Notes: generated by a model from the sequence alone, not told the origin. A DNA stretch of 64,000 nt from Litorimonas sp965205225 (GCA_965205225.1 CBDBFZ010000002.1:1155369-1219368); one strand, 5' to 3'. Positions 1 to 9,960 are shown, counted from the first letter of the stretch. Translations and numbers: made by a program.

Positions 1-144
1 AGCCGTGGATGTCGATGAGCAAATTCTTGAAAACAAATATCAAATACGGCAGTTCTCGCTAGGTGAATTTATATCCAAATCAGGTAGGCGCCTGTCGGAT
101 AAAGAAGTTTCCCGAACTGACCGGGAAGAAGCCATAAATATTTT
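1..144 (+). pseudogene. Unidentified gene fragment cut by IS1595
   Basis: Frame 2 is open from the left edge to the IS boundary at 144 (about 47 codons, rich in charged residues). I do not recognise it. It is not the missing N-terminus of the helicase on the other side of the IS, because no Walker A (motif I) is present. It may be the 3' part of another gene or the far N-terminus of the same gene, with the stretch between them deleted. Confidence 0.4.
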
Positions 145-875
145 GGGTCATGCCTATTTGATTGGCTCCGCATAGGATCTAAGTCACTGTATGCAATGAA
201 AATCATCACTCAAAAGGTTCGCATCTGTCCGAGCGCAAAATTCGGGGGGGCGTTCGCTGCTTCGCCGCTGATCTGACAGCCCTGCAAACAGCCCAACTGA
301 CAGGGCTTAACTGTAACACCATCAACCGGATCTACCGCGCTCTTCGCGAACGCATCCATTGGGCCTGCGAGGCGGACAAACCCTTCTTCGGCGTGGTCGA
401 GGTTGATGAAAGCTATTTCGGCGCAACCCGCGTCAAGGGCAAACGCGGGCGCGGGGCCTATGGCAAGACCACCCTGTTTGGCATCTACGAACGGGCCGGG
501 CGGGTCTATACCGAGATCGTGCCAGACTGCTCCAGAGCCACCCTACAGGGGATTATCCGGGGTAGGGTTAACCCGTCTTCCATCATCAACTCCGATGGCT
601 GGCGCGGCTATAACGGACTGGTCGATATAGGCTATGGTCATTATCGGGTAGATCATTCCAGGGACGAGTTCGCCCAGGGCCCAACCCACATCAACGGCAT
701 CGAAGGCTTCTGGGGGCTGGCCAAGGTGCGTCTAGCGAAGTTTAAGGGCGTTCCAAAACACACCTTTCATCTACACCTGAAGGAAACGGAATGGAGATAT
801 AATCACAGGCTTGAAGACAAGTACAAAACCCTGTTACGATACTTCAGAGAAAATCCAAACAACTAGGCATGACCC
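145..875 (+). mobile_element. IS1595-family element, copy 1
   Basis: The ends are inverted repeats beginning GGGTCATGCCTA on the left and ending TAGGCATGACCC on the right, the same as the intact copy at 11000-11731. The 8-bp flanks (137-144 and 876-883) do not match. Because the intact copy does have an 8-bp duplication, this points to a deletion or recombination next to this copy after insertion. Confidence 0.85.
196..866 (+). pseudogene. IS1595-family transposase, frameshifted at start
   Basis: The protein matches the intact transposase at 11009-11680: an N-terminal helix-turn-helix-like part, then the ISXO2-like DDE core with VDESYFGA, INSDGWRGY and HINGIEGFWG, and a C-terminal WRYNHR. 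Directly after the ATG at 196 this copy has one A fewer than the intact copy, so the start codon is out of frame with the rest. Only the internal stretch from about 393 (GTG) has a usable start. Copies 3 and 4 show the same shorter A-run, so either the intact copy gained an A or the others use another start. Probably inactive. Confidence 0.75.
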
Positions 876-2116
876 AAATTCTATTCATGACCTTCACCCG
901 GAATTTGGCAATCGATATTGAGAATAACCTTTCTACTTTGTGTTCGACTGCGCTCATGAAACGAATAGAAGTCACGAATCTCGATCTTTGGGTGCACAAC
1001 TTCCTCCGGTCTCAAAACTACGACTATACTATTGTATTTGGTTCGGACAGCACTCAAGACTATTGGGATCGGGCAATATTGGAAAAACCGATCGACCTTG
1101 ACCTTTCAGAACAATTTTTGCGTGAGGAATGGCAACATGTGATTCAGCCGCAAAGCCTCACAACTCTGGACCAATATAAAAAGGCCTCTAGGATCGGACG
1201 TGGTACAAGGCTTACCCGTCGGGACCGGGTAGCCGTTTGGCCTGTTTTCGAGGAATATCGTTATCAATTGGCAAAAGCACGCCTGAAGGAAATTGACGAC
1301 GCTTATCGCGACGCGGCGGAATTAATCAGTTCCCGGAACATCTCACTTCCCTACTGCTCTGTCATCATTGATGAGGCCCAGGATATGGGCTCACAAGCAT
1401 TCAAACTCTTCCGAGCTATTGTGCCAGAGCGGCCTAATGACTTGTTCGTTGCTGGTGATGCGCATCAACGCATTTATGGCCGAAATCGTATTGTCCTTGG
1501 GCAATGCGGAATTAACATTCGGGGGCGTTGTAGGAAGCTGAAGATCAATTATCGCACCACTGACGAGATCAGGCGATGGGCTATCCGGCTGTTGGAAGGT
1601 CGGCATATTGATGATTTGGATGGCGGTAAGGATGACAATTCAGTTTATAAGTCTTTGACACACGGCGAAGTCCCCCAGATCGAGGAATTTGATACGCCCA
1701 AAACACAAGCAGGTTTCATCAAAGCCTTGCTTGATAACTCTGAAGAACCCAATGCTTCGACATGCGTAGTCGCGCGAACTAATGCCAAGGTTGAAGAAAT
1801 TCAAAAACAACTCGAACGATTGGAAGTAGCAACAATCATAATAAAGCCCAGGGAAGCCGATAATAAAACATCAAATGCTGTAAGACTTGCTACTGTCCAT
1901 CGTGTGAAAGGATTGGAGTTTGACCAGCTTGTACTGGCTTCCGCCAATGACGAGCTTGTGCCACTGAATAAGGCTCTGCAAAATAAAGCTGATAATGCAT
2001 CACTTGAAGATGCAGAAACCGAAGAGCGTAGTCTTGTATATGTAGCAGTGACACGGGCTCGCAAAAAAGCATTTGTCCTAAGTGACGGCTCAATGAGTCG
2101 TTTTTTTAAGAGTTAA
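869..2116 (+). pseudogene. UvrD/Rep-like superfamily 1 helicase, N-terminus lost
   Basis: The fragment keeps the later SF1 helicase motifs in order: TFTRNLA, motif II IIDEAQDM (near residue 168), motif III AGDAHQRIYG, motif IV NYRTTDEI, motif V TVHRVKGLEF and motif VI YVAVTRARK. Motif I (Walker A), which normally lies about 25 residues before the TFTRNLA segment, is absent. The nominal ATG at 869 lies inside the IS1595 terminal repeat. The protein therefore cannot bind ATP in the usual way and is best read as a relic left by an IS-associated deletion. Base composition is more AT-rich than the lepA or mutS regions, which suggests an accessory gene, perhaps from a defence or mobile module. Confidence 0.8.
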
Positions 2117-2187
2117 TAACCAAGCTCTCAAACAACCTTATTATTCAATACAGATAATAAATTAGCGATCATGAATTCTGTCTAACG

Positions 2188-2685
2188 TCAACGCTGGTGC
2201 TTCAGATTTGGAGCGTTATGTGCTTGGTTATACGCAATATCCTGCGGCTTTGAGGGAGTTCCAGCACTCTTTGGGTGTGTAGAGATCGCATATGTTTCCA
2301 ATGGCGTTCTAAAGCTCTGCAATGGTTCTGGATGTAATCCGGCAATAAAGACCTGTGTCTTCCAGTGCCCGTAAGGGGCATCAGCCTCAAGCTGCATGCC
2401 TTTGACAGAGCGGCCATAGATACGGGTCATGGTAGACGTTTCATCAATGAACACCAACCTGTGTGGCTCCAACTTTATCAGTTTCTGCTTCTTGTGCCAG
2501 ATCTCGCGCTTATGCTCCACATCTGCGCGCCCTAATCCCGGACACCCGGTTAGCGCGATAAAGCTCGAACCGCATGATATTGACCGAGCGGTGTCTCGCC
2601 ATTGCCTTCCCAGCCTTGCGCGGCTGGAACCGTGCCGTCTTGGCCCCAACCAAACATAGCCGACCACTGACCCAGGGTTGTCCAC
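2188..2685 (-). pseudogene. IS630-family transposase fragment
   Basis: The readable part (about 2200-2540 on the minus strand) carries the IS630 signature RLVFIDETS, then GRSVKGMQL and YGHWKTQVFIAGL, which correspond to the second catalytic Asp/Glu region of IS630 DDE transposases. The N-terminal DNA-binding part and the last catalytic acidic residue are missing or in other frames, and no terminal repeats were found. It is a remnant lying between the broken helicase and the response regulator. Confidence 0.7.
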
Positions 2686-2798
2686 CCGGTTTTCGTATCA
2701 AATTGCATCAGTTCGCTCACGCTTGGCTCACCTTCCTTTGATCCCGGTGTGTTCACGGAAGATTGGCACAATCTGATGCGCTGGTCTAGATAGGGCGC

Positions 2799-3506
2799 AT
2801 GTCAGTTAAAAAACGTATTCTTATTGTCGATGATGACGATGTGCTCCGTGAAGAACTCACATCCCAATTTGCCTTTTTCGACGAGTTCGAAACGACAGCA
2901 GTTGCGACCGCGACGGATGGGATCAATGCGGCTCAGGATGGTGATTTCGATGCCATTGTCCTCGATATAGATTTGCCGGACATGCAGGGCACAGATGCCT
3001 GCACGGTAATGCGCAAGCAGGGCGTGGCAGCTCCGATCATCATGCTGACCGGGAATACGGGCGAAGCATCCGAAATTCTCGGCCTGAACAGCGGCGCGAA
3101 CGATTATGTTACCAAGCCGTTCCGGCTGTCCGTGCTCGTCGCGCGTATCCGGGCCCATCTGCGTAGTTTCGAACAATCAGAAGACGCGACCTTCCGTATC
3201 GGCCCCTATACGTTCAAGCCGTCGGCCAAACGCTTGACCCCGCCACAGCTAGAAGACGGCAAGGTCGTGCACGATATTCGCCTGACCGAAAAAGAGACCA
3301 ATATTCTGAAATATCTCTACCGTGCTGGAGGTAAGCCCGTTGGCCGGGATGAATTGCTGGAAGAAGTTTGGGGCTATAATTCGGGCGTCACGACCCACAC
3401 GCTGGAAACTCATGTTTATCGCTTGCGCCAGAAAATCGAACTGGTGAAAGGCCAGGCCAGCATTCTGCTGACCGAAGCGGGCGGATATTCCCTCGCGAGA
3501 GAGTAG
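2799..3506 (+). CDS. OmpR/PhoB-type response regulator
   Basis: A 235-residue two-domain regulator. The receiver domain (about 5-118) has the acidic pocket VDDDD, a phospho-acceptor Asp in LDIDLPD near residue 55, the conserved Thr in MLTGN and Lys in TKPF. The C-terminal winged-helix domain (about 133-232) has the TEKE...LKYL helix, GRDELLEEVWGY and the recognition region THTLETHVYRLRQKIE. It would bind promoter DNA when phosphorylated by a partner kinase. No kinase lies next to it, so it is an orphan here. It is convergent with the ATP-grasp gene, with only 2 bp between the stops. Confidence 0.93.
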   Translation: MSVKKRILIVDDDDVLREELTSQFAFFDEFETTAVATATDGINAAQDGDFDAIVLDIDLPDMQGTDACTVMRKQGVAAPIIMLTGNTGEASEILGLNSGANDYVTKPFRLSVLVARIRAHLRSFEQSEDATFRIGPYTFKPSAKRLTPPQLEDGKVVHDIRLTEKETNILKYLYRAGGKPVGRDELLEEVWGYNSGVTTHTLETHVYRLRQKIELVKGQASILLTEAGGYSLARE

Positions 3507-3508
3507 GC

Positions 3509-4414
3509 TCAGCTTTGCAGACGGGCCAGCAAAGCCTGACCCAGCGCCAATGCGCCCTGATTGACCCCGTCTATGACCGCCGCATGGGGCAGGTAGAGAT
3601 AGGGTTCGATCATTTCGAGTTCGATCAGGGCCAGGTCTCCGTCCAGACCGCGCAGTAAATCAACACGGGCATAGAGCGGCGGTGAATCGAGTGTCGCCAA
3701 GATGTTGTTGGCCTCTGCCAATTCCTCGGCACTGGGTTGATAGATTGTTTCCTGTCCGCCAAACGCGCTCTGAATCCGGTAATCTCCCGGCTTGGCCGTC
3801 TTGACCAGCGCATGGCTGAACACGCCCCCAAAATAGAGAAAACTATATTCACCTTCCTCGGTCACGCTGGGCAGGAAGGGCTGGATCAGTGCTTGACCGG
3901 GCGGGAGCAGCTCTGCGTCTGGCCATGAATTGCCTTTGCTGTGCAGCACTTGCCGCCATGCCCCGCCGCCGACTTGTGGTTTGATGACAATACGGGCTGC
4001 GGCGAATTGTTCGAAGGCTGCGTTCGTGCCTGCTTCCGTGACGGTTTCAACGCTGAGCGTCGGGATCACTTTGGCGCCATTGGCCGCCATGTCCTGCAAA
4101 TATCTTTTATCCGAATTCCAGTGCAGCAGCGAAGGGGGGTTGAAGACGGGCGCGGTCGTATTGGCTTCGCGCATCGTGTCGAGAAACCGGGCCTCATTAC
4201 CTTCGAAATAGTCCCAGACCATTAGCGGTAGAAAAGCGTCGAACTCTGCGGCGCAGTCCGCTGCATCGTCCCATAATAAGGGGTCGATTGTCAGCCCCAA
4301 CTCAGCGAATGCCGGACGCAAGGATCCCAGTTCTTCATCGAACTCGAACATATCCACGCGGCGATTGTCGAACCCAGGAAGAAGGTTGGATGAGGCGAGA
4401 AGGCCAATGCGCAT
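3509..4414 (-). CDS. ATP-grasp family ligase-like protein
   Basis: About 301 residues. I chose the internal ATG (MRIGLLASSN), because the upstream in-frame extension to 4480 looks non-coding. The ATP-grasp signature is spread over the protein: VIKPQVGGGAW (near 160), QPFLPSVTEEGEYSF, a lysine in VKTAKPGDYR and the metal-binding pair near the end, ARVDLLR...LIELEMIEPYLYL. It resembles the glutathione-synthase-like proteins that include DcsG of the cycloserine pathway. Such enzymes join a carboxylate to an amine using ATP. The substrate cannot be told from sequence, and there is no biosynthetic cluster beside it. Confidence 0.85.
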   Translation of the reverse strand: MRIGLLASSNLLPGFDNRRVDMFEFDEELGSLRPAFAELGLTIDPLLWDDAADCAAEFDAFLPLMVWDYFEGNEARFLDTMREANTTAPVFNPPSLLHWNSDKRYLQDMAANGAKVIPTLSVETVTEAGTNAAFEQFAAARIVIKPQVGGGAWRQVLHSKGNSWPDAELLPPGQALIQPFLPSVTEEGEYSFLYFGGVFSHALVKTAKPGDYRIQSAFGGQETIYQPSAEELAEANNILATLDSPPLYARVDLLRGLDGDLALIELEMIEPYLYLPHAAVIDGVNQGALALGQALLARLQS

Positions 4415-4574
4415 AACTGAATATCCGGTTTCGCGTTGGGATGAACCCGTGCGATTTATTTGTGACGCAAGCCAAAACACACGCTATGGAGACCGCCTAG
4501 GCGTCAATTGATGGTGTGAAAAGACCAATCAGGGCTCTATGGGCAACGACCCCAGAATTTTCTCAGGACAGATC

Positions 4575-5570
4575 ATGTCATCCCATTATCACGTCGTCGG
4601 CATCGGCAACGCCATCATGGACGTCATTGCGCCGGTTAAGGACAGTTTTCTATCCGACTATGAAATGAGCAAGGGCACAATGGCTTTGATCGATCAGGAT
4701 CGAGCCCTGATGCTGGATGGTACCATGCGCGCAACAGGCGAAGCACAGACGATTGCGGGCGGCTCTGCCGCCAACACGATGGTCGGTATTGCGGCTATGG
4801 GGCTCCGCGCGGCCTATGTTGGCAAAACGGGACGGGACAAAACCGGACAGGCCCTGGCAGACGGTTATAAGGATGTCGGACTCGATTTCGCGATGCGGCC
4901 CTCTGATAGCGGCTTGGCCTCGGCCCGGAGCATGATCCTTGTCACGCCGGATGGAGAGCGGACGATGAACACCTTCCTCGGAGCCTCTGTCGAATTTAGA
5001 AAAGCCGATGTGCAGGACGCAATGATTCGCGCGGCGGACGTGCTCTATCTCGAAGGCTATCTGTTTGATACCGAATCGGCGAAGGCTGCTTTTGTGCATG
5101 CGGCCGAAGTGGCGCGCGCTGCTGGCGGGAAAGTCGCCGTAACATTGTCAGATCCCTTCTGTGTTGACCGCCACCGAGAAAGCTTCCGTCATCTAGTCGA
5201 TCATCAATGCGACATCGTGTTTGCTAATCAGGATGAGTTGATGACTCTGACTCAGGCAGAAAGCCTGGATGGGGCGATGGACGAAATTGAACGCAAAGAT
5301 CTCGTGCTGTGCGTGACACGCGGCCCAAAAGGGTCTGTCATCAGTGACGGGACGCGCCTCTATCACGTGCCAGCTGTCTGGGCAGAAACGCTCGTCGATA
5401 CGACCGGAGCGGGCGATCAATATGCAGCAGGCGTGCTAGCAGGCCGTGCTCTGGGTCTGGACTGGGCGGATGCCGGTTATCTCGGCTCTGTTGCCGCGGC
5501 GGAAGTGATTGGCCATTACGGGGCCAGACCTGAAATGCCGATCCACGAAATGGCGCTCGGCCTGTCCTGA
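4575..5570 (+). CDS. PfkB-family kinase (adenosine/sugar kinase)
   Basis: 331 residues from the ATG of MSSHYHVVGIGN. Upstream codons from 4539 are open but lack the family start. PfkB features are AGGSAANT near residue 58 (substrate-binding di-Gly region), YVGKTGRDKTG, and the C-terminal DTTGAGDQYAAG with the catalytic Asp and anion hole. It transfers phosphate from ATP to a sugar hydroxyl. In Alphaproteobacteria this subgroup is usually annotated as adenosine kinase, so nucleoside salvage is likely but not proven. It is divergent from the ATP-grasp gene, with about 160 bp between starts that should hold both promoters. Confidence 0.9.
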   Translation: MSSHYHVVGIGNAIMDVIAPVKDSFLSDYEMSKGTMALIDQDRALMLDGTMRATGEAQTIAGGSAANTMVGIAAMGLRAAYVGKTGRDKTGQALADGYKDVGLDFAMRPSDSGLASARSMILVTPDGERTMNTFLGASVEFRKADVQDAMIRAADVLYLEGYLFDTESAKAAFVHAAEVARAAGGKVAVTLSDPFCVDRHRESFRHLVDHQCDIVFANQDELMTLTQAESLDGAMDEIERKDLVLCVTRGPKGSVISDGTRLYHVPAVWAETLVDTTGAGDQYAAGVLAGRALGLDWADAGYLGSVAAAEVIGHYGARPEMPIHEMALGLS

Positions 5571-5676
5571 CATTCCGGCGTAACATTTCCGTGCGGAGTC
5601 TGTGTCAGGGTCGCGCCTTATCCAAAGCCCGATAGGCGCTAAAGCTGAACCCCTGTAATAAGGGGACCAACCGCTC

Positions 5677-6069
5677 ATGCGTTCTATTCACGAAATACCG
5701 CTGCTTCTACTTGTCGTCGTCGCGGCGCTCGCCGCCTTTGGTTTCTGGGCTATGGGGCATCCGAACTTGCGGCGCCCATCATGCTGGGCGACGTGTTCGT
5801 GGTGGGTTTCCGGCCGCTCATCTTCGCAACAGCCGCAACCGGGACGCCCTCGGCATCCGTCGTGCTGCTGCAGGATATTCTCGTCAGTCAGGGTGTCCGC
5901 CGAGTATGCAACTTACGCCACGGGGCTTATTGTCACCATCGACACGCTGATCCTCGACCGCCTTCGGACCGGCATGAATATGCAGTCGGATTTGATGAGC
6001 ACGGTCAACGGCCTGAAGCTTTACTACCGCAAGCCGCACGTTCTGGGTGATGGTGAGATTGTTGAGTAA
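5677..6069 (+). pseudogene. Frameshifted membrane-protein relic, not identified
   Basis: The ATG at 5677 starts a hydrophobic helix (IPLLLLVVVAALAAFGFWAMG). Protein-like sequence then moves to another frame (about 5765-5900, LGDVFVVGFRPLIFATAATG) and back to the first frame (about 5900-6069, YATYATGLIVTIDTLILDRL). At least two frameshifts are needed to join them. The product would have an N-terminal transmembrane segment. I cannot assign a family. Confidence 0.4.
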
Positions 6070-6166
6070 ATTATCCTCCTTCTATCACCCCGGCCAAGTC
6101 GTGTAACGATGCAGAGCCAGGACCTGTCGGTAGAAGAGGCACTGGCTTTGGAAAGCAGGCGTTATG

Positions 6167-6192
6167 TCCCGGATCGCCTTCGGCGTCCGGGA
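6167..6192. repeat. GC-rich hairpin, REP-like
   Basis: Stem TCCCGGA(T)CGCC pairs with GGCGTCCGGGA around a 3-base TTC loop, with one bulged T. It lies between the broken membrane gene and the GIY-YIG fragment. No T-run follows, so it is not a standard terminator; a dispersed intergenic repeat is more likely. Confidence 0.45.
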
Positions 6193-6213
6193 TGACAGAT
6201 AGAAAAAGGTCGA

Positions 6214-6369
6214 GTGAGCGCGCATCTTCACTTCGTCTATATTCTTGCCAGTCGCCCGTTTGGACCGATCTATGTTCGTATGACGAATGATCCGGTTGTC
6301 CGGATATTAGATTATCGGTTCGGCAATGGGAGCTCACATGTCTGGAAATATAAGATGCGTTCTGCCTAG
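6214..6369 (+). pseudogene. GIY-YIG nuclease fragment
   Basis: The frame from a possible GTG at 6214 reads HFVYILASRPFGPIYVRMT, which is the GIY-YIG-like core of the UPF0213/YhbQ type (VYIL...G.IYV...TND), followed by about 25 more residues. The frame ends in a TAG that is part of the CTAG at which the IS5 element inserted. The usual C-terminal half (with the metal-binding Glu) is missing and does not resume on the far side of the IS. The G of the second motif position appears changed (YVRMT rather than YVGVT), so it was probably dead already. Confidence 0.6.
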
Positions 6370-6393
6370 GTTGTAGTGAAGAATTAACTTTTA

Positions 6394-6930
6394 GGGCCTT
6401 GCCTAGTTTATTGGCATTTTCCTGAGGTATCTTAGCAGGATTTCGAGTGATCGACGCGGAAGTGACCATACCCAATATCCACAAGTCGGTTATAACCCTG
6501 CCAACCATCCGAGTTAATGATGGAACGAACATCGACTTTACCCCGGATAATCCCCTGTAGGGTGGCTCTGGAGCAGTCTGGCACGGTCTCGGTGTAAGAC
6601 CCGCCCGGCCTGTTCGTAGATGCCAAACAGGGTGGTCTTGCCATAGGCCCCGCGCCCGCGTTTGCCCTTGACGCGGGTTGCGCCGAAATAACTTTCGTCA
6701 ACCTCGCCCACACCGAAGAAGGGTCTGTCCGCCTCGCAGGCCCGATGGATGCGTTCGCGAAGAGCGCGGTAGGTCCGGTTGATGGTGTTACGGTTAAGCC
6801 CTGTCAGTTGGGCTGTTTGCAGGGCTGTCAGATCAGCGGCAAAGCAGCGAACGACCTCCCGAATTTTGCGTTCGGACAGGTGCGACCCTTTTGAATAACG
6901 ATTTTCATTGCATATAGTGACTTAGATCCT
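6394..6930 (-). mobile_element. IS1595-family element, copy 4, internally deleted
   Basis: The left end reads GGGCCTTGCCTAG. About 160 bp of the transposase C-terminal region is missing near 6440, and the terminal ~25 bp at the right end is missing. The sequence runs straight into IS5 copy A at 6931. The transposase frame is broken. It is nested in the left arm of the IS5 copy and so arrived later. Confidence 0.8.
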
Positions 6931-6963
6931 AAATGTTCCTTCATTTTTGTCAGGAGCGCACAT

Positions 6964-7741
6964 ATGTCTGGTTATCAGGAACTTACGGAGGAACAATGGA
7001 GCCGTTTAAAGCCTTATTTGCCTTATGGGAGCACAGGGAAACCGGGTCGCAACGCCAATAACAGGCTTTTCATTGATGCTTTGTTGTGGATGGCCCGTTC
7101 GGGCGGGCGTTGGCGCGATTTACCCGAACGGTTCGGGCGTTTTGACAGTGTCAAACGGCGTTATTATCTCTGGGTTGAGGCCGGGGTTTTAGAAGATGTC
7201 TTTAAGGCCTTACGCACTCACGCTGATCAAGAGTGGCTGATGATGGATGCCACAATTGTGCGGGCGCATGCCCAAGCGGCCGGGGCGCGGCATAAAAAAG
7301 GGGGCCTGATGCCCATGCATTGGGGCGTTCCAGGGGGGACGTTCCAAGGGCGGCCTGACGACAAAAATACATGGGCTGACAGATGCATTGGGTTTAGCTC
7401 TGCGCCTGATAGCAACGGGCGGGCACTGTAGCGAAATGACGCAAGCCGCCGCCTTATTGGCAGGGTTTAAGGCGGATCATGTCTTGGCGGATAAGGGCTA
7501 TGATGGCCGGTGCGTTATAGACGCGGTGAATGAGAGCGGGGCTATGCCCGTTATTCCGTCCCGAAAAAATGCGCGCAAGCCAAGGCAAACTGATATGGCT
7601 TTGTATAAGGAACGTAATATTGTCGATCGCTTCTTTGGCTATCTCAAACAGTTCCGGCGTGTGGCTACGCGATATGATAAGCATATCCAAAACTATATGG
7701 GCTTCGTCTATATCGCAGCTATCAAGATCTGGCTCAAATGA
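6964..7741 (+). pseudogene. IS5-family transposase (copy A), disrupted
   Basis: orfA (from the ATG at 6964) reads MSGYQELTEEQWSRLKPYLP and reaches the first catalytic Asp (MMDATIVRAHAQ). orfB (to 7741) holds the second Asp (LADKGYDG) and the last Glu. The 14-bp insertion, a G-run plus a repeat of CGTTCCA, changes the relation between the two frames, so orfA runs into the wrong frame and stops at 7431. The second half also has VDRFFGY instead of the VERFFGY of the other copies, removing the likely catalytic Glu at that position. Confidence 0.75.
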
Positions 7742-7762
7742 TTAATTCTTCACTACGACCTA

Positions 7763-7996
7763 GTAATCCAGAGCGGAGTTCGGCATTTTACTTCAATCGC
7801 TCCAAGCCGACTTGATCGACTCTTTCTAATAGTTCTTACCTATATATTTGTGAGAAATATTGTTAATGGTGAAGTTTGTGAAAGGAATGATTTTTCGCTA
7901 ATTTATGAGGATGAACAGGCCAAAACAGTCATACAAATCCGATCAGGAATAATCACTGCGATAAGGCGAGGGTCTCGGTATAGTATTGATTTGTGA
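7763..7996 (+). pseudogene. Orphan C-terminal gene fragment beyond IS5 copy A
   Basis: A frame with no start codon is open from the IS5 right border to a TGA at 7994-7996 (77 codons), with protein-like content such as RLDRLFLIVLTYIFVRN followed by a charged tail. It is more AT-rich than the flanking housekeeping genes. It looks like the 3' end of a gene whose front was removed by the IS. Family unknown. The remaining stretch to 8139 shows no gene. Confidence 0.35.
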
Positions 7997-8139
7997 CTCT
8001 CCATATTGGAGGCCGAGGGTTTACTCTCTACTGCACCCATCCGTCCGCTCATGCTGACCCCTCCTAAAACCCGTCTTCTGACGCTCCCGGCGACACTTTA
8101 TTTTCATCCACTGGATGAAAATCCCGCACTATGCGCGGA

Positions 8140-9960
8140 TCAAGCGTCATCCATTTTAAGTGCCGCGATAAACGCCTCTTGCGGGATTTCCACGCGCCCG
8201 AACTGGCGCATCCGCTTTTTCCCTTTTTTCTGCTTATCCAGTAACTTCCTTTTCCGTGACGCGTCGCCGCCATAGCATTTGGCAGTCACGTCCTTGCGCA
8301 TCGCGGCGATGGTTTCCCGGGCGATGATTTTACCGCCAATGATGGCCTGGACAGGGATTTTGAACAGGTGACGCGGAATGAGGTCTTTGAGTCTCTCGCA
8401 CATGTGGCGGCCGCGGCTCTCGGCATTATTGCGGTGGACCAGCATGGACAGCGCGTCGACGGGTTCGCCGTTGACGAGGATGCTCATCTTGACGAGGTCG
8501 CCTTTGCGCTCGCCAATGGCCTGATAGTCGAAGGAGGCATAGCCTTTGGAGACGGATTTCAGCCGGTCATAGAAATCGAACACGACTTCATTGAGCGGCA
8601 GCTTATATTCCACCATCGCCCGCGCGTCGACATAGGTCAGCGCGGTCTGGACGCCGCGACGGTCCTGGCAGAGCTTCAGAATGCCGCCGAGATAATCGTC
8701 CGGCGTCATGATGGTCGCCTTGATCCAGGGCTCTTCAATATGTTCGATCGCCATCACGTCCGGCATGTCGGCGGGATTGTGCAGCTGTACCGGATCGCCC
8801 TTTTTCATGACCAGCGTATAGACTACCGACGGGGCCGTGGTGATGAGGGCGAGATCGAATTCACGCTCCAGCCGTTCCTGAATAATCTCCAGATGCAGCA
8901 GGCCGAGAAAGCCGCAGCGGAAGCCAAAGCCGAGCGCGGCGGAAGATTCCATCTCGTAGGAGAAGCTGGCGTCGTTCAGGCGGAGGCGGCCCATCGCGTT
9001 GCGCAGATCTTCGAAATCCGCCGCGTCGACCGGAAATATACCGCAGAACACAACCTGCTGGGCGGGTTTGAAGCCCTCCAGCGGGGTTTCGGTCGGGCGT
9101 TTATCTTCAGTGATTGTATCGCCGACGGCGGCGTCGGCCACTTCCTTGATCGATCCGGTCAGAAAGCCGACTTCGCCAGGGCTGATGGACTTTAAATCGG
9201 TCGGTTTTGGCTTGAACACACCGACCTTGTCGACCGTATAGCTCGCACCTGTATTCATAGTGCGGATGCGCATACCCTTGCTGATCGTGCCTTCCAGCAC
9301 GCGGAATAGCACGATGACGCCCATATAGGTGTCGTACCAGGCATCGACGAGCATCGCCTTGAGCGGGGCGTCCGGATCGGCCTGGATGGGCGGCGGCAGG
9401 CGGTGTGCGATCGCTTCCAGCACGTCTTCGATACCCAGGCCACTCTTGGCGGAACATTCAATCGCGTCTGACGCATCGAGGCCGATCATCTCTTCGATCT
9501 GCGCCTTGACCCGCTCCGGCTCGGTAGCAGGCAGGTCGATCTTGTTCAGGACCGGGACGATTTCGTGGTCATGCTCGATTGCTTGATAGACATTGGCGAG
9601 AGTCTGGGCTTCCACGCCCTGGCTCACATCGACGACGAGGATCGAGCCTTCGCAGACCGAGAGTGAGCGCGAGACTTCATAGGCGAAGTCGACATGGCCC
9701 GGCGTGTCCATCAGGTTCAGAATATAGTCCTGTCCGTCCCTGGCCCTATAATCAAGGCGCACAGTCTGAGCCTTGATGGTGATGCCGCGTTCCTTTTCGA
9801 TGTCCATATTGTCGAGCACCTGCTCGGACATTTCGCGGTCCGTCAGCCCGCCGCAATGGGCGATCATGCGGTCGGCGAGCGTGGACTTCCCATGGTCGAT
9901 ATGCGCGACGATGGAGAAGTTGCGGATCTGGCTCTGATCGGTTTTTTCATCGATGCTCAT
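8140..9960 (-). CDS. lepA: Elongation factor 4 (back-translocase LepA)
   Basis: 606 residues, the usual length. GTPase motifs are intact: G1 AHIDHGKST (near 20), G3 DTPGHVDF (near 84) and G4 NKID (near 137). After the EF-Tu-like domains 2 and 3 the LepA-specific C-terminal region is present, with the lysine-rich end RKRKLLDKQKKGKKRMRQ. EF4 acts on stalled ribosomes and influences translation fidelity. It stands alone here, with IS elements on both sides; no partner lepB is present. Confidence 0.98.
   Translation of the reverse strand: MSIDEKTDQSQIRNFSIVAHIDHGKSTLADRMIAHCGGLTDREMSEQVLDNMDIEKERGITIKAQTVRLDYRARDGQDYILNLMDTPGHVDFAYEVSRSLSVCEGSILVVDVSQGVEAQTLANVYQAIEHDHEIVPVLNKIDLPATEPERVKAQIEEMIGLDASDAIECSAKSGLGIEDVLEAIAHRLPPPIQADPDAPLKAMLVDAWYDTYMGVIVLFRVLEGTISKGMRIRTMNTGASYTVDKVGVFKPKPTDLKSISPGEVGFLTGSIKEVADAAVGDTITEDKRPTETPLEGFKPAQQVVFCGIFPVDAADFEDLRNAMGRLRLNDASFSYEMESSAALGFGFRCGFLGLLHLEIIQERLEREFDLALITTAPSVVYTLVMKKGDPVQLHNPADMPDVMAIEHIEEPWIKATIMTPDDYLGGILKLCQDRRGVQTALTYVDARAMVEYKLPLNEVVFDFYDRLKSVSKGYASFDYQAIGERKGDLVKMSILVNGEPVDALSMLVHRNNAESRGRHMCERLKDLIPRHLFKIPVQAIIGGKIIARETIAAMRKDVTAKCYGGDASRKRKLLDKQKKGKKRMRQFGRVEIPQEAFIAALKMDDA

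Larger units (their letters stand above)
6370..7759 (+). mobile_element. IS5-family element, copy A, carrying nested IS1595
   Basis: Both ends carry the 18-bp inverted repeat GTNGTAGTGAAGAATTAA and are flanked by CTAG (6366-6369 and 7760-7763). The left arm is interrupted at 6394 by IS1595 copy 4. Inside the gene there is a 14-bp insertion at about 7331-7344 relative to copies C and D, so this copy cannot make the transposase in the usual way. Confidence 0.85.

Noticed and set aside
8368..9195. Long plus-strand ORF opposite lepA
   Set aside because: Fully inside lepA on the other strand, with no family similarity; an antisense shadow from high GC.
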